Positions 1-7,557 of a DNA stretch of 13,508 nt are shown here, piece after piece. The stretch lies in NCBI GenBank assembly GCA_021823875.1, contig JAKAMD010000050.1, positions 1-13,508 of the forward strand. Direction: 5' to 3'. Under the pieces are notes generated by a model. The model ran no database searches. It was not told where the DNA came from and saw only the letters and a list, made by a program, of their open reading frames with translations. The position numbers and the translations under genes are program-made. Source of the DNA: Pseudomonadota bacterium. Its GTDB lineage: Bacteria > Pseudomonadota > Alphaproteobacteria > Rhizobiales > Xanthobacteraceae. Position 1 is the stretch's first letter; each line of letters begins with the position of its first letter.

Positions 1-858
1 GTCGGGCGCCTGTTCACCATCGAGCAGATGGTCACCGAGATGGGCTTCCACGCGGTGTTCATCGGCACCGGCGCCGGCTATCCGAGCTTCATGGGCATCC
101 CGGGCGAATCGCTCAACGGCGTCTTGTCGGCCAACGAATTGCTCACCCGCTGCAACCTGATGCACGCCAGCGACTTCCCCAAGCACGACACGCCGCTGCA
201 GCTCGGCCGCCGCGTCGCCGTGATCGGCGCCGGCAATACCGCGATGGACGCCATGCGCGTGTCGCTGCGGTTGGGCGCCGAGGAAGTGCACTGCATCTAC
301 CGCCGCACCAAGGCGGAGGCGCCGGCGCGCGCCGAGGAAATCCATCACGCCGAGGAAGAGGGCATCCAGTTCCACTGGCTGACCAGCCCGGTCGAATTGC
401 TCGACGACGGCAAGAAAGGCGTGCGCGGCATGCGCTGCATCCGCATGGAGCTCGGCGAGCCGGACGATTCGGGCCGCCGCCGGCCGGTGCCGATGAAGGG
501 CAGCGAATACGAGTTCGATTGCGAGACCGTGGTTTATGCCATCGGCACCAATGCCAATCCGATCCTCGGTCAGACATCGAAGCTCAAGCTCAACAAGCGC
601 GGCTATATCGACACTGACGAGAACTTGGCGACCTCGATCATGGGCGTCTACGCCGGCGGCGACATCGTCACTGGCGCGGCCACCGTCATCGAGGCCATGG
701 GCGCCGGCCGCAAGGCCGCAGCCAGCATGAAGCGCTATCTGGGTCTGCGCGATACCGACGTGGTCTATCGGCCCGAACAGCTCGGCGGCGACGGCAAGCT
801 GTTCGGCATCGATCTCGGTGAACGCAACTATGCGCGGGTGCACGAGGCGCAAGTTTGA
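1..858 (+). CDS. NAD(P)H-dependent FAD oxidoreductase, GltD/NfnL-like (5' end missing)
   Basis: C-terminal ~285 residues of a flavoprotein of the glutamate-synthase small-subunit/NfnL family. The frame is open from base 1, so the true start lies upstream; the internal ATG at 28 is not the start. What is visible: the end of the FAD domain (FIGTGAGYPSFMGIPGE, then SANELLTR), the nucleotide-binding fold (VAVIGAGNTAMDAMR) followed by YRRT, whose paired arginines suggest NADPH, and the C-terminal FAD motif (GVYAGGDIVTGAATVIEAMGAG). Family members carry two N-terminal [4Fe-4S] clusters; that part is outside the window. It lies 42 bp before the korA-like gene on the same strand, so it probably passes electrons between the 2-oxoacid oxidoreductase and NAD(P)H. 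As I recall, a three-subunit 2-oxoglutarate:NADP+ oxidoreductase with a flavin subunit is known from Azoarcus. The family is secure; pairing with KOR is inferred from position. Confidence 0.88.
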   Translation, partial: VGRLFTIEQMVTEMGFHAVFIGTGAGYPSFMGIPGESLNGVLSANELLTRCNLMHASDFPKHDTPLQLGRRVAVIGAGNTAMDAMRVSLRLGAEEVHCIYRRTKAEAPARAEEIHHAEEEGIQFHWLTSPVELLDDGKKGVRGMRCIRMELGEPDDSGRRRPVPMKGSEYEFDCETVVYAIGTNANPILGQTSKLKLNKRGYIDTDENLATSIMGVYAGGDIVTGAATVIEAMGAGRKAAASMKRYLGLRDTDVVYRPEQLGGDGKLFGIDLGERNYARVHEAQV

Positions 859-890
859 CCCAGTGACAACGGTCAAAGCGACAAAGGCTT

Positions 891-896
891 AAAGGA
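891..896 (+). promoter_or_regulatory. Ribosome binding site of the korA-like gene
   Basis: AAAGGA lies 4 bases before the ATG at 901. It supports that start even though the first 25 residues form a low-complexity Ser/Thr/Lys tail. No promoter or terminator is visible in the 42-bp gap after the flavoprotein gene, which fits co-transcription. Confidence 0.6.
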
Positions 897-900
897 CACC

Positions 901-2808
901 ATGAGCACCACCACCCTTGAACGAGAGAGCAAGACCGCCAAGCCGTCGCCGCGCGCCCAGGGCGCCAAGAAAACGGTCGAGCTGAAGGAAACTATTATCG
1001 AAATCGTCAGCGACTCCGGCGAAGGCGCGCAGCGCTGCGGCCAGTCGCTGGCGCAGATCGCCGCCAAGATGGGCAACGGTGTCTGGACGGTCGAGATCAT
1101 CCCGGCCGAAATTCAGCCGCCCGCGCGCAGCGTGGCTGGCGCCAGCGGCAACCGCGTGCGCATCGGTTCGGAGGCCATCACCAATGGTGGCGACGAGGCC
1201 GACCTGGTGGTCGCCTTCAACGAGCAGGTACTGCTCGGACGCGTGCGCGCCGGCGAGCTTAAGCCCGGCTGCATCATCCTGCTGGAAAGCATGTGGCGCA
1301 ATGACCGCAATCCGGCCATCGCAGCCTCCTATGCGGCGACCTACGACGAGTTGGTGAAGGCCGGTTACAAGGTCTACGAAATTCCGATGGAGCAGGAATG
1401 CCGCAAGCTGGTCTCCGACCCGCGCCGCGGCAAGAACATGTTCGTCATGGGCATGTTGTGCAGCCTGTACAGCCTCGACCGCGATCTCGCGCGCGAGCAG
1501 ATCGGCATCACCTTCGGCAAAAAGGACCAGAAGATCATCAAGACCAATACCGATCTTCTGGAGGCCGGCTGGGACTGGGCCGCGGCCAATCTCGATTTCC
1601 AGTTCTCGATCCCGGCCAAGCGCGCCACCGAGCCGCAGTTGGTCATCAACGGCAACACTTCGCTGGCGCTCGGCGTGCTGGCCTCGGGCATGGAAATCTG
1701 CGCCATGTATCCGATCACGCCGGCCACCTCGGTGTCGCATTATCTCAGCGACGTCTTTGAGCGGGTCGGCGGGCTGGTGCATCAGGCCGAGGACGAGATC
1801 GCGGCTTGCGCCTTCGCGGTCGGCGCCTCCTACGCCGGCAAATGCACGGTCACGGTGACCTCCGGTCCCGGCTATTCGCTCAAGCAGGAAGCCATCGGCC
1901 TCGCGGTCATGTGCGAGATCCCCCTGGTGGTGATCAATGTCCAGCGCGGCGGTCCTTCCACCGGCCAGCCGACCAAAGGCGAGCAGGGCGATCTGTTGAC
2001 CTCCATATATGGCAGCCATGGCGATGCGCCCAAGGTGGTGATCGCGCCCTCGAGCATCGAGGACTGCTTCTATTCGGTGATCACCGCCCGCAAGATCGCC
2101 GAGACCTTCAACATGGTGGTGGTGGTGCTGTCGGACGCCAACCTCGCGACCGGCCAGCAGCCGTTCCCGCGGCCGCAGTTCAGCGAGGACTGGCTGGCCC
2201 CGCCCTACGACCAGAGTGAACTGCCCACAGGCGCCAAGCCCTATGACTGGGATGCCACTACCGGCCTCGCGCGCCGCTTCATCCCGGGCCAGCCGCACGG
2301 CATGCACACGCTCACGGGTCTCGCGCACGACCGCGACAGTCACGTCGCCTACGACCCGCTGATCAACGAAGAGGGACTGCGCCATCGCAGCCTCAAGCTC
2401 GCCGCCTTGCAGAAGACCCTGCTGCCGCCGAAGCTTTACGGCGACGAAAAGGGCGATCTCCTGGTGATCGGCTGGGGCAGCACCAAGGGCGCCATCGAGG
2501 AGGCGGTCGGCCGCTTGCGCGCCGAGGGCCTCAAGGTGTCGTCGATGCACCTGCAGTTCCTGCAGCCGATGGCCTCGGGTCTCAAGGAGATCATGCAGCG
2601 CTTCAAGAAGGTGATCACGATCGAGAGCAACTGGTCCGACGATCTCAAGGACCAGCTCATCGACGAGGAAAACCGCCGCTATTCGGCGCTGGCCATGATG
2701 CTGCGTGCCCGCACCCTGATCGACGTCGACTGCTGGAGCGAGGTGCGCGGGCGGCCGATCAAGCCCGGCATCGTGGCCGACGTGCTGCGCGCCAAATTGC
2801 AGAAATAG
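901..2808 (+). CDS. korA: 2-oxoacid:acceptor oxidoreductase, fused gamma-alpha subunit
   Basis: This 635-residue subunit of a CoA-dependent 2-oxoacid:acceptor oxidoreductase oxidatively decarboxylates a 2-oxoacid to an acyl-CoA. Residues ~30-230 form the gamma (CoA/electron-transfer) domain, starting IIEIVSDSGEGAQ. Residues ~245-635 form the alpha domain, with the hallmark YPITPATS (270-277), QAEDE (295-299), SGPG (321-324) and RGGPSTGQPT (349-358). The gamma-alpha fusion and length are typical of KorA-type 2-oxoglutarate enzymes. Conserved motifs identify the class, but substrate choice (2-oxoglutarate, pyruvate, aryl-glyoxylate or aryl-pyruvate) cannot be read from them. The first ~25 residues look like a disordered tail. 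The beta gene follows after 11 bp, so the two are translationally close and surely form one enzyme. There is no sign of frame disruption. Confidence 0.9.
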   Translation: MSTTTLERESKTAKPSPRAQGAKKTVELKETIIEIVSDSGEGAQRCGQSLAQIAAKMGNGVWTVEIIPAEIQPPARSVAGASGNRVRIGSEAITNGGDEADLVVAFNEQVLLGRVRAGELKPGCIILLESMWRNDRNPAIAASYAATYDELVKAGYKVYEIPMEQECRKLVSDPRRGKNMFVMGMLCSLYSLDRDLAREQIGITFGKKDQKIIKTNTDLLEAGWDWAAANLDFQFSIPAKRATEPQLVINGNTSLALGVLASGMEICAMYPITPATSVSHYLSDVFERVGGLVHQAEDEIAACAFAVGASYAGKCTVTVTSGPGYSLKQEAIGLAVMCEIPLVVINVQRGGPSTGQPTKGEQGDLLTSIYGSHGDAPKVVIAPSSIEDCFYSVITARKIAETFNMVVVVLSDANLATGQQPFPRPQFSEDWLAPPYDQSELPTGAKPYDWDATTGLARRFIPGQPHGMHTLTGLAHDRDSHVAYDPLINEEGLRHRSLKLAALQKTLLPPKLYGDEKGDLLVIGWGSTKGAIEEAVGRLRAEGLKVSSMHLQFLQPMASGLKEIMQRFKKVITIESNWSDDLKDQLIDEENRRYSALAMMLRARTLIDVDCWSEVRGRPIKPGIVADVLRAKLQK

Positions 2809-2811
2809 AGG
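2808..2811 (+). promoter_or_regulatory. Ribosome binding site of the korB-like gene
   Basis: GAGG overlaps the last base of the korA stop codon (TAG, 2806-2808) and sits 8 bases before the ATG at 2820. This arrangement favours translational coupling of the alpha and beta subunits. Confidence 0.6.
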
Positions 2812-2819
2812 TCGCGACC

Positions 2820-3809
2820 ATGACGCTGGAAACCACCCACTGCCTGCTCCGCATGTACGAGGAGCATCACGCGCTGGAAGATTACCAGGGCGGCGTGCCG
2901 CGCTGGTGCAACGGCTGCGGCGACAACGCCATCCTGGCGGCGATGCAGCGGCTGTGCCGCGACAACGACCTCAGGCCGGAAAAGACCATGTTCGTCTCCG
3001 GCATCGGCTGCTCCAGCCGCCTGCCGCACTACATGAAGACCTACGGCTTCCACGGCATCCATGGCCGCGCGCTGCCGGTGGCCGAGGGCATCAAGATGGC
3101 CCGGCCCGACCTCAACGTCTTCGTCAACACCGGCGACGGCGACTGCTGCAGTATCGGTGCGGCGCACTGGATCCATGCCATTCGCTACAACATGAACATG
3201 GTCGTGGTGCTGCACGACAACCACGTCTACGGCCTGACCAAGAAGCAGGCTTCGCCGACCTCGCCGCGGGGCCTCAAGAGCAACACGACGCCGCGCGGCG
3301 CCTATCTCGAGGCGCTCAATCCGCTCACCGTCACGCTCGGCATCCAGAACGTCTCCTTCGTGGCGCAAGCGGTCGATTGGATCCCCGAGGTGCTCTACGA
3401 TATCTTCAGCGCCGCCTTCCACCATCGCGGCCTGTCGTTCGTGCGCGTGCTGCAGCGCTGCCCGGAATTCCTGCCCAAGATGTTCGATCCGTGGCTGCAG
3501 GATCCGCAGAAGACCATGCTGCTGACCCATGAGAAGGGTCTGAAGCTGAGCGCCAACCTGGCCAAGGTCTACAAGAACCAGCGTCAGCACGACCCGCTCG
3601 ATCTTAACGCGGCGCGCGAGATCGCTTCCATCGACGATCCGATCCCGGTCGGCATTCTCTATCAGAATCCGGAAGTGCCCTGTTACGAGGACCTGCGCCA
3701 TGCCGGTCAGTTCCGCACCTCCGACTATGTGAAAGCCGGGTTGGAGAAGGAATTCGACAAATACACGGTGTGGCCGTCCGACCAGGATGAATCGAAGCCG
3801 GCGGCCTAG
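2820..3809 (+). CDS. korB: 2-oxoacid:acceptor oxidoreductase, beta subunit (TPP and [4Fe-4S])
   Basis: Catalytic beta subunit, 329 residues, partner of the upstream gamma-alpha protein. The TPP/Mg motif is intact: GDG at 105-107, then HDNHVYGLTKKQ (132-143) with Asn134. Four cysteines match those that bind the [4Fe-4S] cluster in KOR/PFOR beta subunits: WCNGC (Cys30, Cys33), GIGCSS (Cys64) and QRCPEF (Cys214). The C-terminal stretch PIPVGILYQNPEVP is characteristic of KorB-type proteins. No separate ferredoxin-type delta subunit gene is seen, so electrons must leave through the flavoprotein encoded upstream, the ferredoxin-domain protein encoded downstream, or a free ferredoxin. The stop codon overlaps a possible GTG start of the next gene. 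The enzyme class is secure. The symbol follows the likely 2-oxoglutarate type and could be wrong if the substrate is another 2-oxoacid. Confidence 0.9.
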   Translation: MTLETTHCLLRMYEEHHALEDYQGGVPRWCNGCGDNAILAAMQRLCRDNDLRPEKTMFVSGIGCSSRLPHYMKTYGFHGIHGRALPVAEGIKMARPDLNVFVNTGDGDCCSIGAAHWIHAIRYNMNMVVVLHDNHVYGLTKKQASPTSPRGLKSNTTPRGAYLEALNPLTVTLGIQNVSFVAQAVDWIPEVLYDIFSAAFHHRGLSFVRVLQRCPEFLPKMFDPWLQDPQKTMLLTHEKGLKLSANLAKVYKNQRQHDPLDLNAAREIASIDDPIPVGILYQNPEVPCYEDLRHAGQFRTSDYVKAGLEKEFDKYTVWPSDQDESKPAA

Positions 3810-3846
3810 TGCCGCCGCGGCGCCAGAACGCGACCGCGAGCATAGC

Positions 3847-3850
3847 GGAG
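3847..3850 (+). promoter_or_regulatory. Ribosome binding site deciding the start of the 743-residue protein
   Basis: GGAG lies 9 bases before the ATG at 3860. An in-frame GTG at 3809 overlaps the korB stop and would add 17 residues (starting MPPRRQNATAS) with no Shine-Dalgarno match of its own. The ATG at 3860 is therefore preferred; a second in-frame ATG at 3866 is also possible. Confidence 0.5.
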
Positions 3851-3859
3851 CTGCAGACG

Positions 3860-6091
3860 ATGCATATGAATGTGGATGTTGAGGGCCAAATGGTCGATCC
3901 GCTGATCTTCTATCTGACCGGCAAGCAACCGGACAGCGGCAAGAAGGCGTTCGCCAACAAGCGGCCGGCGCTGCTGGCGGCTTATAACGACCTGACTCGG
4001 CTACGTTACGACTTTCCGCTGGTGCTGATCGACGGCAAGGTCGCGGGAGCTCCGGTGCGCTCGTTGTCCGTGCTGATCGACGACCTCCTTCAGAAGGTCG
4101 CCCCTCCCGGCATGGAAAGCGAGCAGCTGCGCAAGATGATCCTGCGCATCGAGCGCGAAATCCGCACGATGTCGGCGGCGGGCGAAAGCGGCCTGTTGTC
4201 GGAACTGTGGGACAAGGTGGCCGCGAAGCTCGAACAGGCCGATGCCTCGTTCGGCAAGCAGGTCCGCATCGCACGCGCCGCGCTCGAGGTCGACGGCCAA
4301 GTGATCGACTGCAATGTCGACACGGCGAAATATTTCATTATGCACCTGTGGTCGGCGGTGCAGGAGGAGAAGGCGCGCCAATTCCGCGCCACCGTGAGCC
4401 GGCTCGCGGTCAAGCTCGCCGATATTCTGCGCGCCGATTATCTGCGCTCGCCGGCCGGGCTCAGCGCGGAAAGCCTGCGGGCGGGGATCGGGCCGACGCA
4501 TCGGGGGCTGATCGACTTTGCCGCCATGTCGGCCCTGCTGCCGAAAGCATCCAAGGGCGAGGGTTTGTCCGAGGCGCGCCGTCATCGCATCGAATCGGCG
4601 CTGGCCATCCTGAAGGGTCAACGTTTCTTCGCCGCCGCCAGCGGGCAGCCGCGGCCGGACGAGGTCGAACCTTACTCGTTCCGTTTCGACAAATGCGCCG
4701 ATGCGCTGGCCGCCTACAAGGCCCGGCTGCCGGAATTGGTCGAGTTGGTGAAGGCGATGGCGATCGCCGAGCTCGAGATCGACAACGCCTATGCCGAAGC
4801 CAAGCATGACGTCATCTTCGCCGGCTTCGACGCCGGCTCGCTCAGCCCGCAGGATACGGCGCTATTCCCCGACTATGTCGTCAGCATGGGCGACGGCAAC
4901 GGCGCGCTCGACAATGCCGCGGTGATGTCGGCGCTGTCGTCCGGCGTGCCGTTGAAGGTCCTGGTGAATATCGACGACATCGTCGAAGAGGGGCCCAGCG
5001 GCGTGGGCTATTCCGCCTCCGGTCTGCGCAATGTGCAGCTCGCCAATGTCGCCGCGGGACTGGGCGAAGTCTTCGTGCTGCAATCGGTGAGTTCGAATCT
5101 TGGCCAGTTGCGCGATCGCATCATGCGCGGGCTCGAATTCAACGGGCCGGCCTTGTTCTCGGTGTTCGGCGGCGTGCAAGCGAAGGGCGCCGCGTTGCCG
5201 GCCTATCTCAGCGCGGCGGCGGCCATGCAATCGCGCGCCTTCCCGGCCTTCAGCTACGATCCGTCCGCGGGCCCCGACATGGCGTCGCGTTTTTCGCTCG
5301 AGAACAATCCGCAAGTCGAGGCCGACTGGACCGCCGAGGCCTTCGACTACGCCGATGGCAACCTGCAACGGATCCGGCAGGAGGTCGCCTTCACCTTGGT
5401 CGATTTCCTGGTCTGCGATTCGCGCTATCACCACCACTTCGTCAAGCCGCCGCGCAGCCTGGCGCAAGAACGCATGGTGCCGGTGGCGCAATGGCTCGCC
5501 CGGGCGCCCAACGAGTCCGGCGACAATGTTCCCTACGTGCTGGTCACCGGCAGCGACAGCGTGCTCTCGCGCGTGATCGTCGACGAGCGGACGATCAGCG
5601 CCGCGCGCCGTTGCCGCGACAATTGGCACCGGTTGCAGGAGCTCGGCGGCGTGCACAACTCGTTCGCCGCACGACTGCTCGCCCGCGAGAAGCAGGTTTG
5701 GGAAGAGCAGAAGCAGCAGGAGATCGCCAGCCTGAAGCCGACGGCATCCGCGGCGGCTCCCGCGACGGCGGCACCGGCCGCGGCAGCGCCGGCAGCCGCG
5801 CCCGCGGCGGCACCGGAAGCGGCGGCGGAACCGGCGCGCTCGCCCGACGAGGCCTATATCGAGACCGAGCGTTGCTCGAGCTGCAACGAGTGCACGCTGC
5901 TCAACGACCGCATGTTCAAGTACAACGAGAACAAGCAGGCCTTTATCGCCGACATCAAAGCCGGCACCTACGCTCAGTTGGTCGAGGCGGCGGAAAGTTG
6001 CCAGCTTGGCATCATTCACCCCGGCAAGCCGATCAATCCGAACGAGCCTGGCCTCGACGAGCTGATGAAGCGGGCGGAGCCGTTCCAGTAG
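3860..6091 (+). CDS. NifJ-like (decayed TPP domain) and ferredoxin-domain fusion protein, KOR-associated
   Basis: A 743-residue protein that I cannot assign to a named family. Residues 1-~300 are largely helical with no motif I recognise. Residues ~300-490 resemble the C-terminal TPP domain of pyruvate:ferredoxin oxidoreductase: DYVVSMGDGNGALDN (GDG at 344-346), VLVNIDDIVEEG, NLGQLRDRI and NGPALFSVF (NifJ-like PGPSLI), then FPAFSYDPSAGPD (NifJ-like WPLYRYDP). In my alignment, the NifJ cofactor-loop Thr and Asn become Asp372 and Glu377, so TPP binding is doubtful. Residues ~628-659 are an Ala/Pro linker. Residues 670-743 are a single-cluster ferredoxin domain with CSSCNEC (Cys672, 675, 678) and Cys714. 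It is the last gene of the KOR operon, 50 bp after korB, and ends before an intrinsic terminator. Likely role (inferred): an electron-transfer or scaffold subunit on a flexible ferredoxin arm, not a second decarboxylase. Confidence 0.75.
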   Translation: MHMNVDVEGQMVDPLIFYLTGKQPDSGKKAFANKRPALLAAYNDLTRLRYDFPLVLIDGKVAGAPVRSLSVLIDDLLQKVAPPGMESEQLRKMILRIEREIRTMSAAGESGLLSELWDKVAAKLEQADASFGKQVRIARAALEVDGQVIDCNVDTAKYFIMHLWSAVQEEKARQFRATVSRLAVKLADILRADYLRSPAGLSAESLRAGIGPTHRGLIDFAAMSALLPKASKGEGLSEARRHRIESALAILKGQRFFAAASGQPRPDEVEPYSFRFDKCADALAAYKARLPELVELVKAMAIAELEIDNAYAEAKHDVIFAGFDAGSLSPQDTALFPDYVVSMGDGNGALDNAAVMSALSSGVPLKVLVNIDDIVEEGPSGVGYSASGLRNVQLANVAAGLGEVFVLQSVSSNLGQLRDRIMRGLEFNGPALFSVFGGVQAKGAALPAYLSAAAAMQSRAFPAFSYDPSAGPDMASRFSLENNPQVEADWTAEAFDYADGNLQRIRQEVAFTLVDFLVCDSRYHHHFVKPPRSLAQERMVPVAQWLARAPNESGDNVPYVLVTGSDSVLSRVIVDERTISAARRCRDNWHRLQELGGVHNSFAARLLAREKQVWEEQKQQEIASLKPTASAAAPATAAPAAAAPAAAPAAAPEAAAEPARSPDEAYIETERCSSCNECTLLNDRMFKYNENKQAFIADIKAGTYAQLVEAAESCQLGIIHPGKPINPNEPGLDELMKRAEPFQ
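5741..5836 (+). repeat. Alanine/proline low-complexity linker coding repeat
   Basis: GC-rich tandem GCx/CCx codons encode roughly 30 residues made of Ala, Pro and a few Glu/Thr (residues ~628-659 of the 743-residue protein). The composition matches the flexible Ala-Pro linkers of 2-oxoacid dehydrogenase E2 proteins, and here it tethers the ferredoxin domain. Such tracts vary in length between strains by slippage. Confidence 0.8.
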
Positions 6092-6119
6092 TTTACGTGC
6101 TGCCGGGAGGGGAGCGATG

Positions 6120-6167
6120 TGAGCGGGTTTCACGCCGCGATAGTCGGCGGGGCCCGCTCATCTTTTT
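6120..6167 (+). terminator. Intrinsic terminator of the KOR operon
   Basis: A perfect 8-bp outer stem, TGAGCGGG (6120-6127) with CCCGCTCA (6153-6160), encloses an inner stem CGCCG (6133-6137) with CGGCG (6145-6149), followed by TCTTTTT (6161-6167). It starts 28 bp after the stop of the 743-residue protein. The T-run exists only on the + strand, so it terminates rightward transcription only. Most of it lies inside the last codons of the convergent hydrolase gene. Confidence 0.85.
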
Positions 6168-7296
6168 CAGGCGCCGATGATGGTTTCGGCATGTCCCGCG
6201 CTTGCATCCACGCAACGATTCTCGGCCAGTGGTTGCTGAGCGTGTCGTGCCCCATGAATAGACCGAGATGGCGGCAGGGCGCCAGCGTCCGGCCGATCTT
6301 GTGCGGCGGCGTGCCGACCAGGCGAGCGGCGGCGAAAAGCTGGTCCGGCGCCACCAGTTCGTCATCGCGCGCCGCCAGCAGATAGAGCGGAATGCGGACC
6401 TCTTTCAGATCGATGGTCTGGCCGAGCGCGACGAATTCGCCGCCGGCCAGCGCATTGCGCTTGTAGAGCTTGTTCACGACTTCGAGGTAATAGGTGCCGG
6501 GCAGATCGAAGGTCCAGGCGTTCCACGCATTGAATGCGGCCGCCAGCCCGGCGAAAGCCGGCGAGTCGATCGCTTCCGGCATTTGCAACATGGCATGAAT
6601 TTGTTCGCGATCGACGGGCTGCAGGCTCCAGAATTGTGCGATTCGGTGGCCAAGCACGCGGCCGTCGCCGAGCATCACCAGTTCTTCGAACAGCGCCAAC
6701 GGATTCGACTGCGCCAGCATCGACAGGGGCGAGGAGGCCGCGCCGATATCGATGGGCGCGCCGGCGATCACCAGCTTGCGCACCTTGCCGGGGAAACGTG
6801 CGGCATAAAGCAGCGCCAGCCAGCCACCCTGACAAAGGCCGATGAGATCGACGCTGCCCCCGATCCGGTCGACCAGGACGTTGAGATCGGCAAGATAGTC
6901 ATCGATGCCGCGGAAGCGCATTTCGGGTGTCGCCGAACGCCAGTCGGCGACGAATAGCCGGCGCAGTCCGGCCGCACGCAACGCCGCCACCAGGCTATGT
7001 CCGGGCGCCAGATCGGCCAAGACGGCGCCGTGCAGCGCAAAAGGCGCGCAGAGCAGCGTGACCGGTCCCGCGGGATCGATGCTGAAATCGCGCAAGCGAA
7101 CCGACTTCAAGTCGAGCGCGATGGTATTTTCGGTCGTAAAGGGTGGCTCGGGCACCGGGCGCCCGTCTTCGGCGCCAATCGCAAGCCCGGTGCATTGACG
7201 GGCGATCAATCCGGCAGTGTCGCGCGCTGCGGCGGCCGCCAATGCCGGCCATAAGAAAGCGAGCCATTGTATCGGGCGGCCCCCTGACTCATACAT
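6130..7296 (-). CDS. PhaC-like alpha/beta hydrolase (polyhydroxyalkanoate synthase family)
   Basis: 388-residue alpha/beta hydrolase. The lipase box has cysteine in place of serine, GLCQGG (Cys155 at 153-158), as in PHA synthases and especially short class III PhaC enzymes of about 355 residues. The rest of the triad is plausibly Asp311 or Asp312 (AARDDELVAP) and His343 (CRHLGLFMG). These residues fit polymerisation or transfer of hydroxyacyl-CoA, but related uncharacterised hydrolases share the same box. No phaE, phaA/B or phasin gene is nearby. The start is the ATG at 7296, with AAGG 9-12 bases upstream; an in-frame ATG at 7419 would add 41 residues with poor Cys/Arg-rich composition and is rejected. 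The gene converges with the KOR operon, and its last ten codons form the stem of that operon's terminator. PHA synthase activity itself is not established. Confidence 0.75.
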   Translation of the reverse strand: MYESGGRPIQWLAFLWPALAAAAARDTAGLIARQCTGLAIGAEDGRPVPEPPFTTENTIALDLKSVRLRDFSIDPAGPVTLLCAPFALHGAVLADLAPGHSLVAALRAAGLRRLFVADWRSATPEMRFRGIDDYLADLNVLVDRIGGSVDLIGLCQGGWLALLYAARFPGKVRKLVIAGAPIDIGAASSPLSMLAQSNPLALFEELVMLGDGRVLGHRIAQFWSLQPVDREQIHAMLQMPEAIDSPAFAGLAAAFNAWNAWTFDLPGTYYLEVVNKLYKRNALAGGEFVALGQTIDLKEVRIPLYLLAARDDELVAPDQLFAAARLVGTPPHKIGRTLAPCRHLGLFMGHDTLSNHWPRIVAWMQARDMPKPSSAPEKDERAPPTIAA

Positions 7297-7557
7297 GATG
7301 CGGGCCTTATTGTTGTCGCGTCTTAGACGCGGTTGGCCGAAGCTGCAATTCGAATGCGGCAAAGCAACAAATAGCGCTCGCCCAAAGCAATATGCCGGCT
7401 GAGGTCGACAACTAATCAATTATTTTCGCTAGCGCTTAGAGCGCCAATCCGCATTGAGCCATGTCAATGAGTGCCGCTGGGACGGGCGTGAAATGGAACC
7501 AATTCGGCCCTCAGTCTTTGAGAGGTCGCAAGAGGCAAATAAAAATGGAGAGTGGCC
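7297..7557. other. Divergent intergenic region between the PhaC-like and HPF-CSD genes
   Basis: These 261 bp carry the promoters for two divergent genes. The centre (7411-7430) is AT-rich, with TAATCAATTATTTT. A short perfect hairpin GCGCT-TAG-AGCGC (7432-7444) lies beside it. I find no convincing -35/-10 pair, no complete FNR box (only one TTGAT half-site on the minus strand) and no gene. Confidence 0.4.
7547..7550 (+). promoter_or_regulatory. Ribosome binding site deciding the start of the HPF-CSD gene
   Basis: GGAG lies 7 bases before the ATG at 7558 but only 1 base before the in-frame GTG at 7552. The ATG is therefore the start. Confidence 0.65.

Noticed and set aside
889..2550. 553-codon open frame on the minus strand opposite korA
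   Set aside because: The + strand frame encodes unmistakable KOR motifs. The minus frame is rich in His/Arg/Asp/Gly with no domain, a normal by-product of GC-rich codons.
2679..4274. 531-codon minus-strand open frame across korB
   Set aside because: It spans two real genes and their junction, has an Arg/Pro/Ser-rich start and no recognisable motif.
7411..7430. FNR/anaerobox site in the divergent intergenic region
   Set aside because: Only one TTGAT-type half-site is present on the minus strand; the ATCAA partner at 4-bp spacing is missing.
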